From positions 8,892 to 72,891 of the forward strand of contig JBGTBE010000050.1 of assembly GCA_041749535.1 (NCBI GenBank): DNA of 64,000 bases, read 5' to 3'. The notes below the pieces were generated by a model. That model had not been told where the DNA came from, did not search any database, and was given only the letters and a program-made list of their open reading frames with translations. Positions 26,280 to 35,644 of the stretch are shown piece after piece. How positions within the stretch are numbered: the stretch's first letter is position 1; each line of letters begins with the position of its first letter. Source of the DNA: JBBQZU01 sp041749535 (GTDB lineage: Bacteria; Bacteroidota; Bacteroidia; Flavobacteriales_D; Cryomorphaceae). The position numbers and the translations under genes are program-made.

Positions 26280-26640
26280 ACACCTAAGGAATATCCTTCT
26301 GAAAGGCACTGAACACAAGGCTCCAGCTGGTATGAGCGAGCAAGTGCTTAAGGCTTGGAAAGCACGCGAAACGATTGCATCCATGCAGCATCCACTCCTA
26401 CCCACATGGTTGTGGTGGGGGATACTTTGCCTCATTGCTGCTCTGGTGTTTTGGGCACTATCCAACAATCAACAAGGATCAAGTTCTGCGATTGGAGAAT
26501 ATTTGTCGCGTATCACGTTCAGTTTTAAAATACCATTGCCAGCGCCAAGCCCAGTGCTTTTTATGGCGCTTGCGGCTATCTGCGCAATGCTGTTGGTGAA
26601 TATTGCTATTTTGCGAAAAAAGGAGGCCGAACAAGGCTAA
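26257..26640 (+). CDS. Two-helix membrane protein, candidate anti-sigma partner
   Basis: A 127-residue protein starting inside the sigma gene. A short charged N-terminal segment (~1-45) precedes two membrane helices (~50-70 and ~98-118). No zinc-binding HxxxCxxC anti-sigma motif is visible, so its role as an anti-sigma factor is an inference from coupling, topology and context only. The region between the helices is short and hydrophilic with little room for a sensor domain. Confidence 0.65.
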   Translation: MKNEETHKHLRNILLKGTEHKAPAGMSEQVLKAWKARETIASMQHPLLPTWLWWGILCLIAALVFWALSNNQQGSSSAIGEYLSRITFSFKIPLPAPSPVLFMALAAICAMLLVNIAILRKKEAEQG

Positions 26641-26659
26641 ACCAGGTTCGCAAAACACA

Positions 26660-26743
26660 GTCATTCCGAATTGTTGGCGTGAATTTCAGCTTCGGTGGAT
26701 TGTATGCACCAAAATATACCTGTTCATCTGGGTTCAGAATGAC
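26660..26743. repeat. Imperfect inverted repeat, possible REP-like element
   Basis: GTCATTCCGAA at 26660-26670 is matched by TTCAGAATGAC at 26733-26743 (10 of 11 positions inverted). The ends recall GTCATTC...GAATGAC extragenic palindromes found dispersed in many genomes. Only one copy is visible in this window, so its repeat status cannot be confirmed. Confidence 0.35.
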
Positions 26744-26826
26744 GCGTCAATAAACAGGGGCGTAGTTCTCTGGAAATCGCTATAAATAGTTTTGCGAATA
26801 ACTGGTTGATTCTGCCATGGTGAAGA

Positions 26827-27276
26827 CTAAATCTTCTTCACCCGCACAGCGTTGATTCCCTTGATGCCTTGCTCAAGCTCAAAACTTACTTTATCGTTCT
26901 CTTTAACTGTTTCTGTAAGCCCGTTTACATGAACGAAATACTTTTCCTGCGTATCGTTTTCCTTAATAAAACCGTACCCTTTCTGATCATTGAAAAACTC
27001 AATTTTACCTTTTCGGATTGCGGGCATCTCATCTTCTTTATCCCTTTTTGGAACACCGAGCTCTATGTTCTCTGCGAGAATTTTCTTTTTCTTCGTGGGA
27101 TCAGGAGGCGTATCTGTAATTTGGCCATACTCATCAACGTATGCCATCATATTCTCCAATCCCGAAGGTTGAGGATTTGCTTTTCGTTCCTCTCGCTTCT
27201 GCATTTTTTCCTGACGTTTCTTTAAACGCTTTGTTTCTTTTTCTTTTTTGTTGAAGGTATCTTGCGATTTCGCCAT
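26827..27276 (-). CDS. Cold-shock domain protein with charged N-terminal extension
   Basis: 149 residues from ATG 27276, chosen over an open extension to 27357 because MAKSQDTFNKKEKETKR is typical of the Bacteroidota family. A Lys/Glu-rich N-terminal region (~1-80) precedes a C-terminal cold-shock domain (~83-149) with RNP1 (KGYGFI) and RNP2-like (YFVHV) nucleic-acid-binding motifs. It is likely an RNA chaperone. A -7 box lies 79 bases upstream of the start, which leaves a long leader, common for cold-shock mRNAs. Confidence 0.9.
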   Translation of the reverse strand: MAKSQDTFNKKEKETKRLKKRQEKMQKREERKANPQPSGLENMMAYVDEYGQITDTPPDPTKKKKILAENIELGVPKRDKEDEMPAIRKGKIEFFNDQKGYGFIKENDTQEKYFVHVNGLTETVKENDKVSFELEQGIKGINAVRVKKI

Positions 27277-27354
27277 GCTTTGAACAGTTATATTCTTACG
27301 ATTTATAATGTGAATCTTGTGAAGAAAATGAGATGTTTCTCCTAGAATGTTGGG

Positions 27355-27362
27355 CAAATTTA
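27355..27362 (-). promoter_or_regulatory. -7 box TAAATTTG of the cold-shock protein gene
   Basis: On the minus strand TAAATTTG fits TAnnTTTG and lies 78 bases upstream of the ATG. A 60-70 base untranslated leader follows. No ideal -33 element is seen. Confidence 0.45.
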
Positions 27363-27483
27363 CGCTTAATCTTTACGAAAACAGTAAGAAAACTATCGCA
27401 CGCAGAAATCTGCCTTTTTCCAAATTCAACAGGTGAATATAGCAATAAACTTGTAAGCACCCAGAACTGAAAGATTTCAGCTT

Positions 27484-28710
27484 TTATTTAGTCGTGAGCA
27501 TTTTCAATGAAAAAGCGCCCAGCAACAAAATGATAATTGCCATCACTGCCCACAACCACATTTTACTCAGGTAACTTTGTTCAGCTTCAAGGTTTGGTGC
27601 GTCAATTATTGACTCAGGGCCAAGCTGTAAATAGGCCGCATTTTCCGGTATATTGCTTTCGAATCGCACTATGTCATACACGGGAAGCTGGGCATGCGGG
27701 TTTCCATACACCAGGAAATATTCAGCGGGTTCAGCAATGCGCACAAGCAACTCGTGGGAGTAGCCTTGCACCAAGATAGCTGAATAACTAAGTGGGGCAT
27801 TATCTCCATTGAATATTTCAATCCTGAGCTTTCTCATATTTGTGCCCGAAAATGTGAATTCATTTCTCTGCAATGAATGCAGCGTGCTATTCAGCAGGGT
27901 GCTGTAGTGATAAACCATACCCTTTTCTGTCTGCGTGCTATCAGCCAAGTACGTTAGGACAATACTTCGGTAGTAATCAAGTGAGTCTGCTACATTTATT
28001 GAAAGTCGTGATACAGGCAGTGACGCGCCTAAATCCGTATCAATTACCGTGTTGCGGATCACCCTATTGTTGCTTACATCCATATGCTTCACGGGGTAAG
28101 TATTCCAAACCCCTTCGCTGACAGTTTGCATTGAAAGAGTTGCATTCTTGAGCTCCGGGTTTTCATTGCTTGGTATTGACAACCTCAGGTAAGGGAAATT
28201 TACCGGAGCAAATCTTATTTTAGAAAATTGAAAATTCAACTGCTCATTTCGAATTGAAAGTATGCGGTAATTTTCAGCAATGGTAAACCACTCCACCTGG
28301 TTGTGGCTTCCTTCTAGATTTACTTTCCAGTCAAAGTTGGGTGCATCAAATTCTGTTTGAATTTCGCCAACCGAGGCTGCCCCGGGAACTTGAAATGTGA
28401 AATAATGAATATTGCCAATGCGTGATTTGTTGATGATGTTGTACGGTACATTCTTGGTGCTTAGTTGCTCCATTTTGCGTTTGAGCAGGTAAGGCGCTTC
28501 AATGGTATCGCCTTTTTCAGTGACACCCAGCACCCTGATATCGCTGAGTGATTGTAATGTCATTCCCACCAATTCTGGGGGAAGCGCAATGCGGTGCCAT
28601 TGTCCTTCAATTCCTGAGATGCTACGCTGGTATGTATAGTTATGCTGCGCATTGCTGCCTGCAAAAGCAAGGATCATAAAGAAGGAAAGAAGACTATTCT
28701 TTAATGTCAT
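27484..28710 (-). CDS. DUF3999 membrane-anchored secreted protein
   Basis: 408 residues from ATG 28710, which starts a signal peptide (MTLKNSLLSFFMILAFAGS, cleavage near NAQ); the frame is open to 28752. The large beta-rich periplasmic part is followed by a single C-terminal membrane helix (~382-402) and a short tail. I assign DUF3999 from the overall layout and from the paired DUF2339 gene, a known neighbour of DUF3999. The start overlaps the DUF2339 stop by 17 bases, so the two are coupled. Function is unknown. Confidence 0.78.
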   Translation of the reverse strand: MTLKNSLLSFFMILAFAGSNAQHNYTYQRSISGIEGQWHRIALPPELVGMTLQSLSDIRVLGVTEKGDTIEAPYLLKRKMEQLSTKNVPYNIINKSRIGNIHYFTFQVPGAASVGEIQTEFDAPNFDWKVNLEGSHNQVEWFTIAENYRILSIRNEQLNFQFSKIRFAPVNFPYLRLSIPSNENPELKNATLSMQTVSEGVWNTYPVKHMDVSNNRVIRNTVIDTDLGASLPVSRLSINVADSLDYYRSIVLTYLADSTQTEKGMVYHYSTLLNSTLHSLQRNEFTFSGTNMRKLRIEIFNGDNAPLSYSAILVQGYSHELLVRIAEPAEYFLVYGNPHAQLPVYDIVRFESNIPENAAYLQLGPESIIDAPNLEAEQSYLSKMWLWAVMAIIILLLGAFSLKMLTTK

Positions 28711-31021
28711 CGCTGATAATACTTTTGAATTTATTATAAAGAAAAGATACAATCAGCAACAGCATTCCTAAGGAGAGGAAAACGATGGTTTTTGAAATAG
28801 TAGAAAGGTGCGCAATATCGACAATGAATAATTTGAGCAAGGTAATTCCAAAGAACAATATCCCTCCTATCCGCAAGTGCTTCTTCTTTTTCCATATACC
28901 AATAGCTATTACAGCAAGTGAATAGGCGCCCCAAAGAATACTCAACCCTAAATCGTAGGTTTTATCAGGATCGATAAGAGCAAGAATGTGCACCAATTCA
29001 CTGCTGCCGAGCCATATCAGCGTGATGTACAAAGTGGCATCAAAACCTTTTGTGAAATTTCTATTTACAATTCCGGCTTGTACATATTTTCTCAATGCAA
29101 AAAGCGCAATGATTACAAAGCAGTAACATATGTACCGCAATAGCAGGTACCATATACCGATATTATAATACTCACCAAGATATTGACTCAAATACGTTTC
29201 GCGAATTGAAGCAAGTCCATATAATCCATCAGTAACAAAGGATAGAAGGGCTAGTACCAGGAGTATCATATTTACCAATGCCAAGGTTTGGTTGCGAACT
29301 TTGCGCATATTGATAAAGGCCAAAACGGAGAAGAAAAGCAATGAAAAGTTAGCAACCCAAATTCTCTTAAAATCCATCAAAGAATAATTTTGGTAGTAGT
29401 TCACCACACCATCAGTAGTGATCGAAAGGGTTGAATCTTCAAAGAGCTGCTGCCAGTAGTTCACGAGCTCCACGCGCACAGAGAAGTACATTGCCGAAAT
29501 GAGCATTACCGGCATTGCAATATTGATGAAATTGCCGAGCCATTTTCTCCCGGAAGGGTTCTCCCCTGATGGAAATCGCTTCTGAACTTTGAAAATAAAT
29601 CCCAATGCCGCGATAAAAAGCAGTGATGTGAGAAAGTGAATATTCAATACCGGGATTATGTACCACTCCGTGCCACCTTGATAGTAGTTGCCATATGCAC
29701 TCATCCAGTCATGTACCAGGCTGAAATATGATAGAAATATGAGTGGGTATGCCATATGTTCATACATGGGAACATTCTTACTTCGACCTATCCAAAAAAG
29801 CAAAGCTGCTTCTCCACTCCACAACAATGTAACCCAGTCTCCTTCAAGCTGCACCGGTACGGCTATGGTTATGCAAACCAGCACAAGACCCACTACCAGG
29901 TAAAACAGATTCTTATCAGCCGATTTTTGTCTGTGAATTGCCGCACCTGCCATAAAGTGTATCAGTGCATTGGCTAAAGTAAAAAGTCCAAGATACGATG
30001 CACTCTCTACCCTGCCATCGAGTACGGCATAACCAAGGGCGAAATAGATGAGAGAATTGCACAGAATAAGAGCTACGTCTAGTTTGCTAAAGAATTCCTT
30101 TCGCACCAATTTATACACAAGGAAAGTAGCGTAAAACATCAGGTAAAAAACGGATGAGAAAATGAGGACAGTCTGAAAATGTAAGTCGACTTCATAACTA
30201 CTCAAATACCATGAAATGACGATAAGCCAGGTGAGGATGAATGAAGCCAGAAGTAATTTTTTCCAATACTGCCTAAAGGCCAGAAAAAGTATTCCAGCAT
30301 TAATTATGGCCACGTATGAAAAGAAAATATGCACACGCCCCGAATTATCACTGAGCAGGAAGGGTACCGCGTATGCACCTACCAGCCCAATGAGTGCAAT
30401 CACTTGCATGGAGTATGATATGGCGGCAATGGTTGTGAATACCGTGAAGATTAACATCATTACAAATGCCAGCAACTGTGGAAGGATGGAATAAACATCA
30501 TATGCCAGGTAGGTAACGAAATACATGCTGGCGAGCGCTCCGCTAACCAAGACCGCGCTAAAGCTGGCATATTTCATCTTGAGTTTGATCCCAAAAGCCA
30601 GCAGTCCTACCCCTACAAGGTACCCCAGAAGTACTCTGGTCATCGGGCTTATCAAATTGTGGTCAATAGAGTACTTTGCACCTATTCCCACACCGATGAC
30701 AGTAATTGCAATACCGATTTTATTCAATAAATTCTCTCCAATAAACTTCTCCCAGTCCGACTTCTTCGCAGGGGAAGTAGCTATATGCTGATTCCGTTGA
30801 GTTTCTTCTTTCACACCTTCCACATGCGATTTCTGGCTGCTTAAAGAAACAGGTGGTTCAGGCTTTATTTCTGGCTTTTCTGCAACGAGTGACAGTCCCG
30901 TTTTCAGCGATTTAATTTCGGCGTAAAGTGTATTTACGGCATCAGCCAATTTCTTCTGTCGCTCCGAAATCAGTTCGAGCTTCTCCATCAACTTGTCTAT
31001 TTCAGTATTGTCTTCGGCCAT
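28694..31021 (-). CDS. DUF2339 polytopic membrane protein
   Basis: 775 residues from ATG 31021 (a GTG two codons earlier is possible). An N-terminal coiled coil (~5-45, MEKLELISERQKKLADAVNT) and a disordered linker precede a conserved FIGENLLNKIGI start motif and about 20 predicted membrane helices covering the remainder. This is the DUF2339 layout. The function is unknown; its pairing with DUF3999 is known from other phyla and suggests a shared envelope complex. The genes overlap by 17 bases. Confidence 0.88.
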   Translation of the reverse strand: MAEDNTEIDKLMEKLELISERQKKLADAVNTLYAEIKSLKTGLSLVAEKPEIKPEPPVSLSSQKSHVEGVKEETQRNQHIATSPAKKSDWEKFIGENLLNKIGIAITVIGVGIGAKYSIDHNLISPMTRVLLGYLVGVGLLAFGIKLKMKYASFSAVLVSGALASMYFVTYLAYDVYSILPQLLAFVMMLIFTVFTTIAAISYSMQVIALIGLVGAYAVPFLLSDNSGRVHIFFSYVAIINAGILFLAFRQYWKKLLLASFILTWLIVISWYLSSYEVDLHFQTVLIFSSVFYLMFYATFLVYKLVRKEFFSKLDVALILCNSLIYFALGYAVLDGRVESASYLGLFTLANALIHFMAGAAIHRQKSADKNLFYLVVGLVLVCITIAVPVQLEGDWVTLLWSGEAALLFWIGRSKNVPMYEHMAYPLIFLSYFSLVHDWMSAYGNYYQGGTEWYIIPVLNIHFLTSLLFIAALGFIFKVQKRFPSGENPSGRKWLGNFINIAMPVMLISAMYFSVRVELVNYWQQLFEDSTLSITTDGVVNYYQNYSLMDFKRIWVANFSLLFFSVLAFINMRKVRNQTLALVNMILLVLALLSFVTDGLYGLASIRETYLSQYLGEYYNIGIWYLLLRYICYCFVIIALFALRKYVQAGIVNRNFTKGFDATLYITLIWLGSSELVHILALIDPDKTYDLGLSILWGAYSLAVIAIGIWKKKKHLRIGGILFFGITLLKLFIVDIAHLSTISKTIVFLSLGMLLLIVSFLYNKFKSIISDDIKE

Positions 31022-31280
31022 AAGCACCAGTTCATGTCTCTAATAATATTTGAAGCACATGCTTCTATGATTGAGCAAAAGGAGATCCACAGCCAAAGCT
31101 AAAAGAAAATTGACAAGTGCATGGTTGGCTTTCCTTCTTTGTCCTCAGCAACGATAGCTGCTATTGAAGTTTCATGTATGAGATCATCTTAGCCAATGCT
31201 TCCATCAAATCAATCAGATGCTATTTCAATTGATAGATGCGCAACTATTGTGATTGCCACCGCCATCACATTCCGATGGA

Positions 31281-32969
31281 TTACTCAAGAACAAACTTCA
31301 GGTGTCGCTTCGCATTCAGGCTTGCAACAAGAAGTTGCCTTTTTGGAAGATTGGCAGGAAGTGTATAGCGGTTCTCGCCGGGCACCACAGGAAATTCTGC
31401 TTGGAAGATTTGCATGCCGTCGGCACTGAACACTTTAATAGAAGTAATTTCAGATGCAAAAGCATTAAAATATAGCAGTACATCACCCCCTTCAGCCACA
31501 ATCCTGAAGTTGTATGGGTGCATTTCAGTGTTGCTTACAGAAACTGGCAGTAGCTCGCAGTAATCTTCAAGACCACAGCTATCCGCAAATTGACATGTAC
31601 CCAGTGAGATAAATGGCAACTCAATAACATCAAATGGATTGGACCCATCACAACTGCATTTTTCCAAATAGGTGTACAACTCGTCTATCTGACAACATTG
31701 ATTGGAATAGTTGTCTTCATGGTAGCGATATACAATCTCATTCAAGTCTCCATTTGAATAATTGTTGTTCAGTATCCTCTTTATGAACTCAACGGAAAGT
31801 GTCTCTATTATGTCTGTAACACATTGGTTAGATGCGTGTCCCCCTCCGCAGAAAGTCACCATTTCGGCATAGGCCCCTGCCAGCGCCACAGCCTTGGAAA
31901 TGGGGTCGGAACCGAAAACAGAAGCTACACTGTCTTGGGTTCCGTCGGGATAGGTCACCCTTGCATCGCATATATTGTTTGCTCCAATAAGTTCGTACAT
32001 CATGTAAGGCAGTGCCTTGTCACAGGTGCCGTGAATGAGGCATACCGGCACAGGATTGGGATGGTTCTCATAATTTATTATATCGAGATTGCCCACGCCA
32101 ACAGTACGCGCAATGGTTCCTTTAAGTCGCTCAACAGGAAATGGATATCCTTCGCTATAAGATGTACCAACTGCATCTATACTGCCGTTCTGACTGAGAT
32201 TTGCAAGACCAAGCGGCCCATCGATGAGATAAGGTTCCTCGCTGACAAGGTAGTCGGGAAAACTTTCCTGATGTATTCTCAAGGATGTGTGAAATCCTGC
32301 TGTGCCACCTCCACTGTGGCCTGAAAAGAAAATGCTGTTTGCATCGCACCTGCTCTCCAGAAGCGCAGCTGCAAAAGTGGCCGCTTCCTCACCGTATAAG
32401 CTCAGGATCGTTTCCAGTGGCAGGGCCATTGCATCATCATGCGCTTTCGCAAAATGCCGCAACACGGCTCTAATGTCCTGCACCATGCCGTATACCGTAT
32501 TCTCATACCCGAGACAATAATTCACTAAACTGCGGTCAGATCGATATGTGGGAACCAACACCGCGTATCCTTTGCGGGCCCAGTCTATGGCTTGCGCTGT
32601 CATTGTGTTCTTAGTGCCCGCCCCAGCATGCAGAAGTACCACAACGGGCAAATGCACTATCTCCTCATTCTCATAAAAAAATTTCACTTCGGAGGTGGGA
32701 TAATAAAAATCCATAATGCGCTCTACCAACACTGGTTGACCAAACTGGTTCTCAATTTCAGTATCCGTTCCATAGCGAATTTCTACGAGTTCTGTCTCTG
32801 ATTCCTGCAGTACGTATTCCATCAGTAACTCGCCTGAGCTCAACACTTCTCCAGACACGGCATCAACCTTATCCACATTGAACCCCATGAAGGAGTATTC
32901 TTGTGCCGAGGCACTTAGACAATACATTAACAAGCACCCAGTCCATATTAACAAGAATCGAATCGACAT
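31281..32969 (-). CDS. Secreted alpha/beta hydrolase with T9SS-like C-terminus
   Basis: 562 residues from ATG 32969, where a signal peptide begins (MSIRFLLIWTGCLLMYCLSA, then SAQEY); the frame is open to 33035. The alpha/beta hydrolase core (~105-380) shows HAGAGTKN as oxyanion region, SGHSGGG with nucleophile Ser, and CLIHGTCD with a likely acid residue; His in GGGHASN is the probable catalytic base. Cys-rich inserts follow (~430-480). The final ~75 residues (NFRIVAEGGDVLLYF..IKVFSADGMQIFQ..RQLLVASLN) resemble a type A T9SS sorting domain. Substrate is unknown (ester or peptide). It is monocistronic. Confidence 0.82.
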   Translation of the reverse strand: MSIRFLLIWTGCLLMYCLSASAQEYSFMGFNVDKVDAVSGEVLSSGELLMEYVLQESETELVEIRYGTDTEIENQFGQPVLVERIMDFYYPTSEVKFFYENEEIVHLPVVVLLHAGAGTKNTMTAQAIDWARKGYAVLVPTYRSDRSLVNYCLGYENTVYGMVQDIRAVLRHFAKAHDDAMALPLETILSLYGEEAATFAAALLESRCDANSIFFSGHSGGGTAGFHTSLRIHQESFPDYLVSEEPYLIDGPLGLANLSQNGSIDAVGTSYSEGYPFPVERLKGTIARTVGVGNLDIINYENHPNPVPVCLIHGTCDKALPYMMYELIGANNICDARVTYPDGTQDSVASVFGSDPISKAVALAGAYAEMVTFCGGGHASNQCVTDIIETLSVEFIKRILNNNYSNGDLNEIVYRYHEDNYSNQCCQIDELYTYLEKCSCDGSNPFDVIELPFISLGTCQFADSCGLEDYCELLPVSVSNTEMHPYNFRIVAEGGDVLLYFNAFASEITSIKVFSADGMQIFQAEFPVVPGENRYTLPANLPKRQLLVASLNAKRHLKFVLE

Positions 32970-33100
32970 GTAAATAGCATTTTTGAGTGCAACTTGTTGA
33001 GCAGCCATATTTATATGTTCGTCATAAAGGTGCAAATTAGAACATATTTCTCATAAATACAGGTTTCTTGCGCTGGCACAGACCGATTCAATACATTGCT

Positions 33101-33108
33101 TACCTTTG
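33101..33108 (+). promoter_or_regulatory. -7 box TACCTTTG upstream of trhO
   Basis: TACCTTTG matches TAnnTTTG and lies 52 bases before the ATG at 33161. Its position argues that the open frame upstream of 33161 is not translated. Confidence 0.5.
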
Positions 33109-33160
33109 CATTCATCCTTCTCTTCAAAGGAAAATTCATTGTATAACTTGCAATTGTAAC

Positions 33161-34243
33161 ATGAAGCATCTGCACAACGAAGAGGATTGGCGCGTATTGA
33201 AGAAGAAAATGGAAGAAGGTAGCGAAGTCCGCCTCACAATTTCTTTTTATCAGTATTTTCAGCTCGGCAATCCTCAATTATTCCGCGATTACCTATTCAT
33301 CCATTGGAGCGAACTCAACATATATGGCCGCACGTATGTAGCACATGAAGGCATCAATGCGCAAATCTCAGTGCCAATTGAAAGTTATGAAGCCTTCAGG
33401 GACCACCTTTACAGTATAAGTTTTCTCGATGGCGTACGCCTCAATATGGCCATTGACGACAATGGCAAAAGTTTCTATAAACTCATTGTAAAAGTGCGGG
33501 ACAAAATCCTCGCCGATGGTTTAAACGACAGCACTTTCGATGTGACCCGAAAAGGCAAGCACCTCAACGCAGTCGAGTTTAATGCGCTCACGGCAAATGA
33601 AGATACCATACTCATAGATATGCGCAATCACTATGAGCATGAAGTAGGCCATTTCAAAGGCGCCATCACGCCCGATGTGGACACCTTTCGCGACAGTTTG
33701 CCTTATATTTTAGAAAACCTTAGGGGCTACGAGCAGCGCAACATCGCCATGTACTGCACCGGAGGTATACGTTGCGAAAAAGCCTCTGCATGGTTAAAGC
33801 ATCAGGGATTTGCCAATGTGCACCAATTGGAAGGAGGTATTATTGAGTATGCGCGCCAAGCAAAGCAGCAAGGACTTGAAAACAAGTTTATAGGTAAAAA
33901 TTTTGTGTTTGACGAACGGCTGGGCGAGCGAATCAGTGACGAAGTGGTTGCACTATGCCACCAATGCGGCAGTGCTTGCGACAACCACACAAACTGTGCA
34001 AACTTGGGCTGCCACATGCTCTTTATTCAATGCGACACCTGCAAAGCCATAATGGAAGGTTGCTGCTCTGATACTTGCAGGCAAGTGCTGCATCAGCCAG
34101 AAGAAATTCAAAAGCAAAATAGGGCCGGGCTACAGCATGATGGCCACAAAACTTTCAAAAAGGGCAGGTCTGAATCCCTTTCTTTCAAAACACTTCACAA
34201 CTCATTCGAAATGCTTAAATCCAAAGAAGACAATACAGCATGA
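33161..34243 (+). CDS. trhO: tRNA uridine(34) hydroxylase, rhodanese family
   Basis: 360 residues from ATG 33161 (MKHLHNEEDW); the frame is open to 33068 but that part contains the promoter box. TrhO (YceA) hydroxylates U34 in tRNA wobble positions in an oxygen-dependent reaction. The N-terminal ferredoxin-like domain (~20-120; YFQLGNPQLFRDYLF, GRTYVAHEGINAQIS) is followed by a rhodanese domain (~145-250) with the active-site cysteine in MYCTGGIRCEKASA. A C-terminal Cys-rich segment (CHQCGSACDNHTNCAN, CDTCKAIMEGCC) follows. It is 106 bases upstream of hutI on the same strand. Confidence 0.94.
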   Translation: MKHLHNEEDWRVLKKKMEEGSEVRLTISFYQYFQLGNPQLFRDYLFIHWSELNIYGRTYVAHEGINAQISVPIESYEAFRDHLYSISFLDGVRLNMAIDDNGKSFYKLIVKVRDKILADGLNDSTFDVTRKGKHLNAVEFNALTANEDTILIDMRNHYEHEVGHFKGAITPDVDTFRDSLPYILENLRGYEQRNIAMYCTGGIRCEKASAWLKHQGFANVHQLEGGIIEYARQAKQQGLENKFIGKNFVFDERLGERISDEVVALCHQCGSACDNHTNCANLGCHMLFIQCDTCKAIMEGCCSDTCRQVLHQPEEIQKQNRAGLQHDGHKTFKKGRSESLSFKTLHNSFEMLKSKEDNTA

Positions 34244-34349
34244 ATGTTGAACAGATTCGATATAAGATACTCGATCTCATTTTTTGTTCAATCCTAAACT
34301 CAGCACATTTTCCAGAATGAAAATCGATGTGCAACCTAACCAATTCAAT

Positions 34350-35615
34350 ATGCCAATACTGATTAAAAACATTCGCGGCCTGGTAGGTTGTTACGAAACG
34401 GCACCTCAATTTCTGAGGGGCAAAGCCATGGACCATCTTCCAGTGATTGACCGCGCATACCTTGCCATAGATGAAGGCCGCATAGTAGATTTTGGAAGCA
34501 TGGATGAATGGGGTGGCATCACTGACTGGCGCAACCTTAAAGTAATAGATGCTGAGGGTAGGTATGTGTTACCTGCATGGTGCGACTCGCATACGCACAT
34601 TGTGTTTCCCGCTGCCCGTGAACAAGAATTTGAAGACCGAATTAAGGGTCTCACCTACGAGGAGATTGCCTCCCGTGGCGGAGGAATCCTAAATTCCGCT
34701 GCTCGGCTCGCCGAGATGAGCGAAGATGAGTTGTACGATGTATCAGCCATACGTCTGCACAAATTGATGTTGCAAGGCACCGGAGCGATTGAAATCAAAA
34801 GCGGCTATGGGCTAAGTACTGAAGGTGAACTCAAAATACTTCGTGTTGCAAAGCGCCTTCGAGAGATCAGTTCCATGTGCATACGTACCACCTTCCTCGG
34901 CGCCCATGCCATACCAACGAAATATAAAAAAGAGCACAGAAAATATGTCGACCTGATTTTGCAAGAAATGCTTCCTGCTGTAGCTGAAGAGCATCTTGCA
35001 GATTATATTGATGTGTTTTGCGAAAGCGGTTACTTCTCAGCAGCTGAAACACTGGAAATAGTTGCTGCTGGGGCCAGCTATGGCCTAAAAGCCAAGATTC
35101 ATGTAAATCAATTTAATGCCCTAAGTGCCATTCCAGCATTGGTGGAATGCGGAGTTACTTCTGTAGATCATCTGGAGATAATGGAAGATGAAGATTTTGC
35201 CGCCCTCTCTGGCTCAAATACCATTGCCACTGCATTGCCGTTGTGCAGTCTTTTTCTGGGAATACCCTATACACCTGCGAGAGACCTGATAGAGCGGGAT
35301 GTGATTGTGGCGATTGCCACAGACTTCAATCCTGGTTCTGCGCCATCGGGAAATATGGCATTGGCCGTATCGCTGGGATGCATCGCAATGGGACTTACGC
35401 CTGCACAATCTATCAACGCAGCCACTTTGAATGGAGCTGCAGCCATGCACCTAAGCAGTGAAGTAGGGTGCATTGCAATTGGGATGCGTGCAAATGTGCT
35501 CATCACTGAGCCATGTGAACATCTTTCCTACTTGCCATATGCCTTTGGAAGTCCGGCAATAGACGGAGTAATTACCCATGGAGAAGTGGTGAGGCTTAGC
35601 GAAAACCTTGCTTAA
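34350..35615 (+). CDS. hutI: Imidazolonepropionase
   Basis: 421 residues. The third step of histidine degradation: hydrolysis of 4-imidazolone-5-propanoate to N-formimino-L-glutamate. The start at ATG 34350 (MPILIKNIRGLVG) fits the family; in-frame starts at 34317 and 34284 are less likely. Metal and substrate motifs are WCDSHTHIVFPAAREQEF, IEIKSGYGLSTEGELK, HVNQFNALSAIPALVECG with HLE, and ATDFNPGSAPSGNM. No other hut gene is in the window, so the pathway must be encoded elsewhere or split. Confidence 0.95.
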   Translation: MPILIKNIRGLVGCYETAPQFLRGKAMDHLPVIDRAYLAIDEGRIVDFGSMDEWGGITDWRNLKVIDAEGRYVLPAWCDSHTHIVFPAAREQEFEDRIKGLTYEEIASRGGGILNSAARLAEMSEDELYDVSAIRLHKLMLQGTGAIEIKSGYGLSTEGELKILRVAKRLREISSMCIRTTFLGAHAIPTKYKKEHRKYVDLILQEMLPAVAEEHLADYIDVFCESGYFSAAETLEIVAAGASYGLKAKIHVNQFNALSAIPALVECGVTSVDHLEIMEDEDFAALSGSNTIATALPLCSLFLGIPYTPARDLIERDVIVAIATDFNPGSAPSGNMALAVSLGCIAMGLTPAQSINAATLNGAAAMHLSSEVGCIAIGMRANVLITEPCEHLSYLPYAFGSPAIDGVITHGEVVRLSENLA

Positions 35616-35644
35616 TGATCACAAAGCATGTGGACGCGCGATTT

